NCBI RefSeq assembly: GCF_949987515.2
Contig: NC_082691.1
Span: 64,239,740 to 64,303,739 of the forward strand
DNA from: Delphinus delphis
Taxonomy: Eukaryota > Chordata > Mammalia > Artiodactyla > Delphinidae
DNA: 64,000 bases
Direction of reading: 5' to 3'
How positions within the stretch are numbered: position 1 is the first letter of the stretch; every line of letters starts with the position of its first letter. Position numbers and translations under genes: made by a program. Under the pieces are notes generated by a model, which was given only the letters and a program-made list of their open reading frames with translations, was not told the DNA's origin and did no database searches. Positions 35,930 to 46,830 of the stretch are shown piece by piece.

Positions 35930-36145
35930 TCTCTCTGGAAAACCTTCCATGGTGTCCTACTTTCCAAGAACTAAGTCCAACTCCTTTGTCTGGACTATAA
36001 GCTCTGACAACTTCTGTTTTCTACCCTCTATCAAACACCGAATGGGACAACTTCTGACAAGTGGGCAGTTCTTGTACTTTCCTGCTTCCCTGTCTTTGCT
36101 CATTTAATTCCATCCATATGGCCGATCTTCCCACCCATTAGCTTT
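35930..36145 (+). repeat. L2 LINE fragment
   Basis: 'aaccttccatggtgtcctac', 'ctaagtccaactcctttg', and 'ctgcttccctgtctttgc' follow the L2 3' region. Confidence 0.55.
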
Positions 36146-36289
36146 GGATAAATGGTGTTCATTTTATCTCAGGCCCTTGGGTACAAAGATAAGTGTGCCC
36201 ATAAGAAGCTTCTTGTTTAGTGTGTGAGTTGTCATATCAATAAGCAATTTCAATAAGCAACACGATTTGGTGAGAGATATGATAGGTTT

Positions 36290-36600
36290 TTTTGGGTAGA
36301 TTATATACAAACACCAATTCTTTGTGGCTCCTCCTATTAAAAAGCGGATTCTTTTTTCCCCACCTCTTGAGCCCAGGCTGACCTTGTGCCTTGCTTTGAC
36401 CTATGGAATGCAATGGGAGTGACATCATGTCATTTCTGAGCCTTGGCCTCTAGAGACCTTGCACGCATCTGCATTCTCTCTTGGAGCCCGGCTGCCATGG
36501 AAAGAAGCCCAGTGGAGTTTACTGGAAAATGTGGAGGAGAGCTGAGGAGACTTAGCTGATGGCAGCACTGTATTAATCATGTTTTTTGTTTTCTGCATCT
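36290..36600 (+). mobile_element. MLT1/MaLR-like LTR fragment
   Basis: 'ggattcttttttccccacctcttgagccc', 'gaccttgtgccttgctttgacc', 'cctctagagaccttgcacgc' and 'cccggctgccatgg' follow the MaLR LTR order; the 3' half is missing or replaced by the next LTR. Confidence 0.65.
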
Positions 36601-36689
36601 TATACATTTTGACATCTTGGGAGGCTTTGAGACCTGAGGAGTGACCTCCCCTCCCAAGGCTGGCTAATTCTTGGATGTGGTGGTCAGCT

Positions 36690-37050
36690 TGCCTGGAGCC
36701 TGCAGACTGCTCCATCCAGTGCCCAGGCCCCACCCACCTCCTTTTCTACCTCATTCCCCTGCCCTAAATCTACCCAGACCGGCTACCAGGCAGCTAGGGA
36801 CAGCCCCCATGCCCCAAAGTCTGCAGAAATTATTCAAGTTAGCCAATCTTAAACTGTTTACCCCGCCCCACTTTGTCTTTCCCATGAACACGCTAAGAAA
36901 GTCCCTGGCCCCAGCTTTTCCCTGGCTCCTGCCTCCTGTCCAAAACCTGGTACTTCCCCACGTAGCCCTGCACGGTGTGGTGTGTCTCCTTCTCTTGGGA
37001 AACGTAAGTAACTAAAATCTTCTCTCAATGGCATTATCCTCTTTTTTGCC
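36690..37050 (+). mobile_element. Solo LTR-like repeat, copy B
   Basis: Same family as 16378-16815, opposite orientation. The polyadenylation position has drifted from AATAAA to AAGAAA (36895-36900). 5' end truncated or eroded next to the MaLR fragment. Confidence 0.6.
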
Positions 37051-37817
37051 ATCATTCTAAATTAAAATCTTGGGGGTACAAATTTGATGTCCACATTGTC
37101 TCCAGCTCAAGAGAGGTGTCTTGAGCAGTGTAAACCAAAGAGACCATGGCCCTTCCTTGGCACCTACATTGTTTAAGAGAGGGCACAAGATTGACTTCAC
37201 CTAGTCATACAAGCAGGAATGATTTGCATCCCGTGCTGGGGAAAAAGCATTCTTTTCTTATTTCTTTCTGTCTCCTGCTGGGACCAGGAATTGTATGAAC
37301 ACTCACTGCAATAGGCAGCCATCTTGTAACCAAGAGGCAAAACAGCTGTGGGACAGAGCCTCTGCTGAGAATCAGAAGAGCAGAGGGCCAAAGCTGTAAG
37401 TTTAGAGCCTGACCCATAGTCAGTGTTCAGTGTGTGTGATCTGAGCAGTAGCCTGGGTTCTGTTGAGTTGGAGAGGAACCCTCATTTGAATCTGCACCAA
37501 AAGGACTCTGGAGCATTGGCCAGTGAGGATTGGAAGGGCTACTCTATTTCCTGTATATTGTGTAAGGAAAGTGCAGTTTTATCATGTGACCAGCCTTAAA
37601 TGATTGTTCCCCTTAAAACCAAAACTCAAGTACAATTGGGACATTGGCTTCTGTACTCATTGCCTATAGTCATAATTCATTTCTATCAAAAATACTGTCT
37701 TTTCTGCCAAATTGTTGAAATAAAAATCTTCAAGAGTCTGGCAAAGAAGTATTTTCCCAACAGAGATAGCATTTCTACTGTGAATTTTGCCCACGATACT
37801 ATAAAATAACAACAGTC
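37051..37817. other. Intergenic, no feature recognised
   Basis: No gene or clear repeat seen. Confidence 0.5.
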
Positions 37818-37832
37818 AAAATCTTGCTTCTG

Positions 37833-38184
37833 GGCTTCCCTGGTGGCACAGTGGTTAAGAATCTGCCTGCCAGTGCAAGGGACACAGTTTCGAGCCCTGG
37901 CTGAGGAAGATCCCACATGCCACAGAGCAACTAAGTCCGTGCGCCACAACTTCTGAGCCTGAGCTCTAGAGCCCGCAAGCCACAGCTGCTGAGCCCACAT
38001 GCCACAACTACTGAAGCCTGCGCTCCTAGAGCCTATGCTCCGCAACAAGAGAAGCCACGACAATGAGAAGCCCATGCACCACAACGAAGAGCAGCCCCTG
38101 CTCACCGCAACTAGAGAAAGCCCGCTTGCAGCAACAAAGACCCAACACAGCCAAAAATAAAATAAAAATTAAAAAAATTTAAAA
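37833..38184 (+). mobile_element. CHR-type SINE, long form
   Basis: 352 bp: GGGCTTCCCTGGTGGCAC start, Pol III boxes, the 'gagaagccacgacaatgag' and 'gcaacaaagacccaacacagcc' body, and an A-rich tail. Perfect 15-bp target-site duplication AAAATCTTGCTTCTG at 37818-37832 and 38185-38199. Confidence 0.95.
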
Positions 38185-38199
38185 AAAATCTTGCTTCTG

Positions 38200-38559
38200 A
38201 TAATAGAGTATCCTTTAAGTATCTTCTAGCACCACCACAAGGTGACACTTCCAGTTCAAGCCCTCTTTGGGGGATGTGATAACAGAGTTGGAAATGTTTG
38301 CTGCTGGCTAACACTTAGCATATTAGATTTAAGCTTCCAGACGTTCCTCTGAATAGAGTTTTGCCAAAATGCAGGCATGCATGCATACGCACACACACAT
38401 ATACACACTTTTTTGTTTTTTGAGAAAACAAACCCCCAAAAAAACACATGAAGGAGGAAGAAGCACACTCTGACAAAGCATGAAGTCTTGCTTTCTTCTG
38501 GCCTCTTAAAAGCAACATTCTCATTTTAAGATATGAGATGAGAACAGGGAGTTCAGAGT
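38200..38559. other. Intergenic; short (CA/TG) tract
   Basis: A mixed 'gcatgcatgcatacgcacacacac' low-complexity tract lies at about 38373-38408. Nothing else. Confidence 0.5.
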
Positions 38560-38576
38560 GATGCCCATTTTTTTTT

Positions 38577-38872
38577 AAAATAAATTTATTTATTTATTTA
38601 TTTATTTATGGCTGTGTTGGGTCTTCGTTTCTGTGTGAGGGCTTTACCTGGTTGCGGCTAGTGGGGGCCACTCTTTATCGCGGTGCGCGGGCCTCTCACT
38701 ATCGCGGCCTCTCTTGTTGCGGAGCACAGGCTCCAGACGCGCAGGCTCAGTAGTTGTGGCTCACGGGCTTAGTTGCTCTGCGGCATGTGGGGTCTCCCCG
38801 GACCAGGGCTTGAACCCGTGTCCCCTGCATTGGCAGGCGGATTCTTAACCACTGCACCACTAGGGAAGGCCT
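38577..38872 (-). mobile_element. CHR-type SINE, long form
   Basis: Complement starts GGCCTTCCCTAGTGGTGC; its tail is a (TTTA)n run at 38580-38608. Target-site duplication GATGCCCATTTTTTT at 38560-38574 and 38873-38887. Confidence 0.94.
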
Positions 38873-38887
38873 GATGCCCATTTTTTT

Positions 38888-40390
38888 GGCTGGAGTTTTG
38901 AAATATGGAGACTAATATTTAAAGTTTGGAAAAATGGCAAAAATGGCATGCTTTGAGTCACAGGACTGATTCTTGCATGATTTTGGTGATGATCAGTTTC
39001 ATCTAACAAGATGTTTTTCAGCCCTTCTATTTGGGCAGCTTTTGGTGCTCCCCAGCGGGATCCAGGAAAACCTCCACAGTCAAATGCCAGCTTGGGTTCT
39101 GTACTAGAATCTAGTCCCTCGGAGATCACTCAGTGCCTGAGAAGAAGTCCAAGTCCCAGTTAGGGTTAAATGTAAGATCCGGTCTGTTGGTACAATTCAT
39201 TAAAAGACAATTTGCCTGTAATAGCTACTTAATGTGTCTGCATTATATTTTCACCATAGACAAAATCAATAGAGACAATCAATAAAAAGAATTATCACAA
39301 TTTTCTGACGACTCCACGGTGGCAGCATCTGGGAAGCCACGGCAGAGGGGTGGTGGGCCACTTTGTTGGACTGTACTTGGGGAGGGATTGTCTCCCAGCC
39401 ACTGGCAGGAAGTCTAGACTGGTTATCTCCTAGTGCCAGCCTTGTGGCTCCCAAGAGAGCTGCCCAAAGTCTCCTCCCTACTTTATCCAGTAGACCATTA
39501 CCTTGATCTCCTCCTACTTCCCATCCTGGCTCCCAGCCCTTCCCTGGGTGGAGACGGGATGGGGTGAGGCCCTGAATCTGGACTGTTTTGATTTTCATTC
39601 TTGTTAACTCCAACCAGGAAACTTTTAAGAACAAGGGTAGCCAGTTGCTAATTCAAGCGGAGGGAGGTTGCTCTGTGCAGTTATAGCAGAACAGATGTAT
39701 TCTTTCATTCCTGAGTTCTCCCTACTGTTTGCTTGTCTTCACCTATTTTGTCCAAAAACAAAAGAGTTGAGCTATCCTACAGTGTAACACAAATGGAATA
39801 GGAAGTCAAGGTCCTGGACCAGGACATACAGGATGATTTAGTGGTTATAACTGAGTTGCACAAAAGGCATGAAGAAAAAAAAAATCACCAAAACCCCAAA
39901 AGGACTTGCTACAGGTTCTTGACTAAGAGAAAAAACACACCTGTTCTCAGCCACGCCTGCCTTCTTCATCCCTGCTCACTGAGCCAAGTTTATTCAGGTA
40001 GTAAAGAAGTCCAGGTGTCAGGGGAAGTCACCCTTTTCCAAAGCCCCACAGGAAGCCTGTCATGGATTTCAGTTCCCATTTGCTTGGGCACCCTTACCTA
40101 GCCGCTTTGCAGAGGAGGTGGCAGTGTTCAGACCAATGACATGTAAGGGGATTCTCCCAAGATAACAGGACAGAAACTCCTCTAGGGATAGCCTGCTGCA
40201 GCTACTCTTTCCTTCTTCTTGTGACCTTAGTGTGAAAGCTTGGTGAACTGTGTTTTTGCCACCATCTTGCCACCTTGGAGCTTGGAGGAAAGGCCAGCAG
40301 ACGTGCAAAGTTGCAGAACCAGACCCCCTGGGACTCCGTCTCCAGATTTCTGGTTATGTGAGAGAATCAAATACTTTCATTATTTAAGAC
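38888..40390. other. Intergenic, no feature recognised
   Basis: 1.5 kb without recognised repeats. The ORF at 39266-39634 (minus) has no identifiable domain. Confidence 0.45.
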
Positions 40391-40400
40391 AATGTTGGAG

Positions 40401-40710
40401 GGACTTCCCTGGTGGCACAGTGGTTAAGACTCTGCCTGCCAATGCAAGGGACGCAGGTTCGATCCCTGGTCAGGGAAGATCCCACATGCCGCGGAGCAAC
40501 TAAGCCCATGCGCCACAACTACTGAGCCTGCGCTCTAGAGCCTGAGAGCCACAACTACTGAAGCCTATGTGCTTAGAGCCTGTGCTCCGCAACAAGAGAA
40601 GCCACCGCAGTGAGAAGCCCGCGCACTGCAACGAAGAGTAGCCCCCGCTCGCCGCAGCTAGAGAAAGCCCGCGTGCAGCAACGAAGACCCAACACAGCCA
40701 AAAGAAAAAA
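40401..40710 (+). mobile_element. CHR-type SINE, long form, near-consensus Pol III promoter
   Basis: A-box TGGCACAGTGG at 40413-40423 and B-box GGTTCGATCCC at 40456-40466, both close to tRNA consensus. 310 bp, short A-rich tail. Imperfect target-site duplication AATGTTGGAG / AATATTGGGA at 40391-40400 and 40711-40720. Confidence 0.93.
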
Positions 40711-40744
40711 AATATTGGGAATTCTGTTCACTGCAGCTGACCAT

Positions 40745-40890
40745 ATGCTACCGATACAGATAGGTCCTGTTATTATCTATCGTATAGGTGGAGACAGTTG
40801 AGGCTGCCCAGGGTGACACGTTAGTGAGTAGAAATGCTTGGGCTGGAAACCTCCTCTTTCTGAGTCCAGAGGCAGAATGCTTACTCGCCC
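40745..40890 (-). repeat. MIR SINE fragment
   Basis: 'ggtggagacagttgaggctgcccagggtgacac' in MIR complement order, then 'gaaatgcttgggctgg'. Confidence 0.5.
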
Positions 40891-40894
40891 TCAT

Positions 40895-41075
40895 AGTGAT
40901 TCTCTAACTTCACCTGGGGTCCTTATTAAAAATGCAGATTGCTCTGCTTCACTCCAAAAGATTCCCTTCAGTAGCCCTGGGGTGGGGTCGCAGGAATCTC
41001 CACTCTAAGCAAGCAGCAAAGGTGGTCCTGATGCAAGGGCTTCCTGAACCCCAGCTTAAGACTCACTGCCCATTT
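40895..41075 (+). mobile_element. MER5A-like hAT fragment
   Basis: 'gtgattctctaacttcacctggggtcc', 'ttaaaaatgcagattgc' and 'ggggtcgcaggaatctcc' match MER5A. Confidence 0.65.
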
Positions 41076-41990
41076 CATGAAACCCCTCGATCAAGTTCAT
41101 TTCTTTCCAAAGCCCATTCTTCCTCCCACCACTTCGGGCTGACCTCACTATAGCACCCATACCTCCCCTCCCACCATTCACCCTCAGCACAAGAGTAAAT
41201 TCAGACACAGTTCTACCTTCACATAAAAACGTCAGGTCCCAATTCTTCGGGATCTGAGGCTGAAAAGTGAGAACAATTACGAAGGAGAAGGGACACAGTC
41301 TCCTCTCTCCTACAGCAGTATTCTCTCATTTGTCAGCTGGACATCCTGGTGGTCACAGATTGAAACAACCAGCTCTAAGCCTTACTTAGTCCACCAGCCA
41401 GCCGGCTCATTACTGGATGTCAACTCCCTGAAAAATAGAGAAGTGAAATCATCACAAGTCTTCTGGGGGAACATGTAGGAAAGGGGTGGGGAGAGTGATG
41501 CATACATTCAGTTTGTCTCAAAAGAAACCCACATGGTTCACTGTTATTCAGCATTAGTCCCTGGCTGTGTCTGAGAAACCCAGTCCAAACTCAATATTGT
41601 AGGAAGCTGTGAAACCGAACTTTTGAATTTTTCTCAAAAATTTTATTTTTAATAATAAAAAAAATTACCAAGCCCATGTGTCCCATAAAAATAAATGAAC
41701 GCTTTCATTCTCGAACCAATAAAGCAGATGACAGTTGGGAGCCACATAATACTCTCTTTGTAGCTCATCCAGGTCGTGCAAGGGCTTGGAGAAGCAACCG
41801 TTTATGTTTTGCAGATGGGGGAAACTGAGGCAGCACCAGGTCCAAGTCCGCAAGTGTGGCCATCAGAAAGTTGCCTGCCAACTGCTCTATTTTGGAAGAG
41901 CAGCTCTCCGGAGGGTTGGAGAAAAGCTCAGATTTTGTAGCATGGCAAGTCCCAGCCTAGCCAGCAAGTTCAGCTACATTTCTGGCTGAG
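41076..41990. other. Intergenic, no feature recognised
   Basis: A weak MIR-like piece may lie at 41800-41870. Otherwise nothing. Confidence 0.45.
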
Positions 41991-41994
41991 TCCT

Positions 41995-42360
41995 TGCACC
42001 CAGCGACCCGCCGCAGAGGGCCGTGTTACATCATGCCTTTTGTGCATGCTGTGACTTCTCGCTGAAATACTCTCCTATTCCTTCCCTCACAGCAAACGTC
42101 CACTCACCCATCGCTCACTCATCACCATAAGCTGCTGGTCCTCCTGTGTGGCTGCACTGCCAGGCTCTACCGCAGCGCTTGGATACCCAATGACATTTAT
42201 GTGTTCTCATGTATCTGGCCCTCCCACCACCTCCCACCAAAACATACATGCAGCATCTTGAAGGCTGGATCCTGTTTAATTCATCTTTATGTTTCCAGGA
42301 TGGGTCACATAGCCAGGCACAGAATAGATGCTCATTAAATGCTTGTTGAAGGCCTAAGTC
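41995..42360 (+). repeat. L2 LINE 3' end
   Basis: Ends 'cacatagccaggcacagaatagatgctcattaaatgcttgttg' in the usual L2 order, preceded by L2-like pyrimidine-rich text. Confidence 0.65.
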
Positions 42361-43314
42361 GATGAACCAGTGCAGACACAGGGTAATGGGAGAAAAAAGA
42401 TGACACCTTCAACCCCATGGTACTCTCTAAAAAAAGTTAGAGGAAGAAACGAGAAGGAGGCAGCTCATTCAGCTTTCTGGCTAGCCTTTTCCCAGGGGCT
42501 GTGTCTCCTCTCTTGGTCTAAGGAATGTAAACACTCAGATTCCTTTCACTGATAAATAACTTCTCCTTCCGTTTTAAAAAAAAAAAAAAAAGGAAGGACA
42601 GCTGACAGTTACTTGGGGGAACGGTTTCTGCTGTGTTGCCAGGGAACATGATTGTGACTGTGATGGGTATTTGGGCAAAGACACTACAGGGAGAATTGGG
42701 ATCACTTCAGGCCTACCCCACTTTGGGGGAGACGTTTTTAAGCTCTTCTTCGCTGTCACGCTACGCTCAGTTTAGTCCTGAATGAGAAAACCGTGGGCTT
42801 TAGCAATATTGCCCCTCTAGCTCCTTCAGTACAAAGGCTGGAAATCGAGTAACAGACATACAGTGAGAGGGATTTTCCCGCCAGCCCGCCGGTGTCAGCC
42901 TCCCCACCAGGGGGCTGGAGTCAGGCATGGCTAATGTATTTACCCAGGCCTCCAGGCAAGGCGGCCCACTGTGATCTGGGGCTGCCCCCAGCCTACCCTG
43001 GGCTGTCCTGTGGGCTTTCTTCTCAAGGCTCCGGTAGATTATGCTATCTCTAGGCAACATCTTCTCACAAAAGGTTCAGGTATTTGAATTTTCATAGTGG
43101 GAGACTGGGAAATTGGCAATGGGTATTGATGGGAAAGGCTCATGAGATGGATATGGAAAGTTCTGAATCTTTAAGCAGAATGAACTTTTTTCCCTTCATG
43201 GAGGCGCAGTGGTACCAAAGAAGAAAAGAGGGGGGGATATGTGTGTGTGTGTTTGGTGGGCGGATGCTAAATGGGACAGGGAGGGAATTAACCTTCCTAA
43301 AAGCCTGGCCTGGT
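42361..43314. other. Intergenic, no feature recognised
   Basis: An A-run at 42575-42591 is the only simple feature. Confidence 0.5.
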
Positions 43315-43500
43315 GGTGCTGTTTTATATGTATTACTTTATTTAACACACCCAAGTACCCTTGAGACCTCTATTATCTATCTATCTCTTATCCACTGTAC
43401 ACACATGGCAAAACTGAGGCTAATGGGGATAAGGGGACTGCCCAAGGGCACACAGGTAGTAGATCTGGGGTCAGGATGGGAATATGGTCTCCCTGGTCCC
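43315..43500 (-). repeat. MIR SINE
   Basis: 'tacacacatggcaaaactgaggc' and 'gactgcccaagggcacacaggtagtag' are the MIR complement. Includes a small (TATC)n run at 43372-43385. Confidence 0.7.
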
Positions 43501-43574
43501 AGCCATGAACCAAGTATAGGAGTAGGAAATTTATTAAAAAAATAAAAATGACTTATCACTGAACAGTTTAAAAT

Positions 43575-43740
43575 CAGGTCAGCTTGCATTTATTGAGTGG
43601 CTTTTCTCTGCCTAATCTTATAAACTTCCATTTTGTAGATGAGGAAACTGAGACTCAGAGAGGTCATGCCACTTGTCCAAAGTCAGATGACTAAGGACTT
43701 GTGGAGTCAGAACTCAAACTCGCGTCATCTAGAATCTTAA
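43575..43740 (-). repeat. MIR SINE
   Basis: 'ccattttgtagatgaggaaactgagactcagagaggtcatgccacttgtcc' order, a well-preserved MIR core in complement. Confidence 0.8.
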
Positions 43741-43798
43741 GTATTGAATTGTTAACTCACTAAATTAAGTATACATTTATTTATTTATTATAAATTTA

Positions 43799-44135
43799 TT
43801 TATTTTATTTTTGGCCACGTTGGGTCTTCATTGCTGTGTATGGGCTTTCTCTAGTTGCGGCGAGTGGGGGCGACTCTACATTGTGGTGCGCGGGCTTCTC
43901 ATTGCAGTGGTTTCTCTTGTTGTGGAGCATGGGCTCTAGGTGCACAGGCTTCAGTAGTTGTGGCACGCGGGCTCAGTAGTTGTGGATCGCAGGCTCTAGA
44001 GAGCAGGCTCAGTAGTTGTGGTGGACAGGCTTAGTTGCTCCGCGGCATGTGGGATCTTCCCGGACCAGGGCTCGAACCCGTGTCCCCTGCATTGGCAGGC
44101 GGATTCTTAACCACTGTGCCGCCAGGGAAGCCCCA
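43799..44135 (-). mobile_element. CHR-type SINE, long form
   Basis: Complement begins GGGGCTTCCCTGGCGGCAC. It has an extra repeat of the 'cacaactactgagcc' module, and a TTTATT-type tail. Target-site duplication ATTATAAATTTA at 43787-43798 and 44136-44147. Confidence 0.93.
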
Positions 44136-44369
44136 ATTATAAATTTAATAAAGATGGCAGGGAGGAACCCACTTCTGCATCAAGGAGCAGGAGAAAATAA
44201 GAATGAGCTTGTAGACTCTGAAAAGGAGCAGAGAACAGACAAAAGCACTTCCTGTTGGAGGTTGACACCCCCTGCAGGTCACAGCACCCTCCCACTCTCC
44301 TCCCAGATCCTGGGATAAGTGCAGGCTCCCCAAACATGGGGATATTTTAAGCTTCATTGTGGTCGTTTT

Positions 44370-45130
44370 AAACAAGCATGCAAATTCTTTGATACTCATC
44401 CCGTGAGGGTATCTACATACCCTCCCTTTGAGCCTAGGTGGGCTTGTGATTTGCTAATAACTAATAAAATGCAGCAAAAGTGACTGCAAGATTTTTTTTT
44501 TTTTTTTTTAATTGCGGTACGTGCGCCTCTCACTGTTCTGGCCTCTCCCGTTGCGGAGCACAGACTCCGGACGCGCAGGCTCAGGGGCCATGGCTCACGG
44601 GCCCAGCCGCTCCGCGGCACGTGGGATCTTCCCGGACCGGGGCACAAACCCGTGTCCCGTACATAGGCAGGTGGACTCTCAACCACTGCGCCACCAGGGA
44701 AGCCCGTGACTGCAAGATTTTTGAGGCTGGGTCAGAAAAGGCGACACAGCTGCCAACTTTTTGTTGGGAAGCTCACCTTTGGAACCCTGAGCATGTGAGA
44801 AATCTGGTTCCCACAACGCTGCCATGCTATGAGGCCCAGGTCATGTGTTCTTGCCAACTTCACCGGGTGGAGTCCCAACTAACAGCCATCATCAACCGCT
44901 AGATGTGCGAGTGGAGACTTTTCCAGATGATTCCAGTCCACAGCTTTCAAGTTACCACCCCCACCGCCCCATCTTTTTATCTTCCCAGTCCAGGCCCCAT
45001 ATATCATGGAGCAAAGACAAGCTATGACTATGCTCCATCAGAATTCCCTCCACATGGAATCCAAGAGCATAATAAAGTCGTTGTTTCATGCCACAAACTT
45101 GTGGGGTGAATTGTTGCGCAGCAGTAGTAG
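44370..45130 (+). mobile_element. MLT1/MaLR-like LTR split by a SINE
   Basis: Left part (44370-44480) and right part (44723-45130) join into one LTR text: 'gagcctaggtgggcttgtgatttgc' before the SINE; 'gctgccatgctatgaggccc' and 'cacaaacttgtggggtgaattgttgcgcagcagtagtagcc'-type end after it. Ancient non-coding LTR. Confidence 0.65.
44498..44705 (-). mobile_element. CHR-type SINE, short form, nested in an LTR
   Basis: Short-form CHR with a long T-run (A-tail complement) to 44509. Perfect target-site duplication GTGACTGCAAGATTTTT at 44480-44496 and 44706-44722. The duplication lies inside the MaLR-like LTR, so this is a nested, younger insertion. Confidence 0.94.
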
Positions 45131-45889
45131 CCAGAACATCATCTCACTTCATTTATTTTTAGGGGAAGCCCACGTTCCTTTCCCTGTCCCCTACGCCAAG
45201 CTCTTACTTTTCAGTGAACTCTGGATACAAGTGGCGGCCGTCCTCTGAAGACGGCGCAGGCTGGGCTGATCTCATCTTTTGATAAGGGCATTTAGAATGG
45301 CAAAGATGAGGCAGCTGCTTTGCTACTGCCTCTCCTGGCCAGGCTCCCAGGTCCTACTCCCAGCCCCTTTCCATCCTTCACTTGTAGCTGACAGCTCCTC
45401 CCTCCCTCCCCTGTGCAACCCCATTTGGATGGCGGATACCTTTCAGTCCATTGAGCCCCCAGGGCAAAAGCTTCCCATCAACTCTAAGCCATTTCTGTAG
45501 TTACTGCATTCACCACCCCCCAGGAGCAGCTATGGGCTCTTTGTGAAAGTGGCTGGTATGAAGCTGCCTTAGCGGGTATCTATCTAGCTCAGGTTCTACC
45601 CTACTGGCACAGTTCCATGGTTGTTAAAATTTTTCAAAGAACTAGATGAGCTCATTTCTCTTAAATTAGTGCCTGGTAGGAGAGCTCTCATTTTCCCAGA
45701 ACAAAGTTCATTATGGTACCCCACTGCTAACTCACTAGCTACTAGCTAACTCATTAGCTACCCTTTCGGCCAGGAAACAGAGAATAAAGTTCAGAGTCCA
45801 AATAAGATTTTTCTTGCTCTCTTTTATTTATTTTTATCTGAGTTGACTCTGGAATATAGCATGCATCCAGCATGGCGTGCTGGTAAAGC
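45131..45889. other. Intergenic, no feature recognised
   Basis: A small internally repeated 'ctagctaactcattagcta' piece at 45727-45760. No gene. Confidence 0.5.
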
Positions 45890-46060
45890 TTTAGATCTAA
45901 ATAGATCAATGTCTCCTCTACTTACTGGTTAGTGACCTTATCAAATCATCTAAATCCTCTGAGTCCCAGTTTCCCTATCGGCAGGATGGAGGTAATAATT
46001 CTCACCCCGGGGTTGCTGTGAAGCTGGATTGAGAAAATGTTGGTAGCCAAGTTGGCTAGA
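45890..46060 (+). repeat. MIR SINE
   Basis: 'actggttagtgaccttatcaaatcatctaaatcctctgagtcccagtttccc'-type order, a clear MIR core, then 'aggtaataattctcacc'. Confidence 0.75.
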
Positions 46061-46164
46061 ATCAGTCTAGTTGAAAAATAAGTTCTAAGATCTTGTTATT
46101 ATTTTTCTTATGGTTATTGTTATTGTTTGTGGTTTCTCTTCAGCAAATCCTACCAGCTCTGTCT

Positions 46165-46830
46165 TCCAGATAAAGCCAAACTCTAGCCACGTCTCATCAC
46201 CTGCACTGCTAATCACCTGGTCCAAGCTATGATCACCTCTATTTGCATGATTGCAACACACTCCTATCTGGTCTCCTGGTTTCATCCCTGATGCCTTTCG
46301 GCCCCTCCACACAGCAGCCAGAACAGTCCTATTCAATCTTGTCATGTCAATCCCAGGCTCCAAACCCTTCAATCACTTCCCTTCTTACTTACAGTTTTTT
46401 TTTTTACAGCGATCTACGAGTCTGTGCAAGAATGGACTTCTATTACCTCTATGCCTCTCACTCTCTCTCCCTTATTGCTAGTCCTCAAACAGCGCACACC
46501 TGCCCTAGAGCCTCTGAGCTTTCTGTTTCTTGGCCAGAGAATGCACGACTTGTGCCTTTATCTCCTTCAAAGCTTGACTCAAATGTCCTCTTCTCATTGA
46601 GTTCTTCCCTGACCATCCTATTTAAAACTTTGCCAGTGCCTCTTTTCTGATTTGTTTTTCTGTAGTTGGTCACCTTCTAACATAGAGTTGACTTATTTAT
46701 TTATATTTATTTTCTATTTCTCCTAACTAGGTTCTAAACCAGCTGAAAGCAGAGATTGCTATCTCTTTGGCTGATTGATGTCTCCTGTGCCCAGAACAAT
46801 GCCTGGCACATGGTAGACCCTTGAATATGA
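46165..46830 (+). repeat. L2 LINE 3' region
   Basis: Long L2 tract: 'aatcacctggtccaagc', 'tctggtctcctggtttc', 'cacacagcagccagaacag', 'caaacccttcaatcacttccc', and the end 'gtgcccagaacaatgcctggcacatgg'. The ORF at 46243-46650 is fortuitous inside it. Confidence 0.75.

Noticed and set aside
37686..38105. 139-codon minus-strand ORF
   Set aside because: It is the reverse complement of a CHR SINE; similar ORFs appear in every long copy.
40401..40475. tRNA gene
   Set aside because: A- and B-boxes belong to a CHR SINE. The sequence has no tRNA cloverleaf and has target-site duplications.
43084..43545. 153-codon ORF
   Set aside because: Its second half runs through a MIR element in complement, so the frame is fortuitous.
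46243..46650. 135-codon ORF
   Set aside because: It lies within an L2 3' region and has no independent support.
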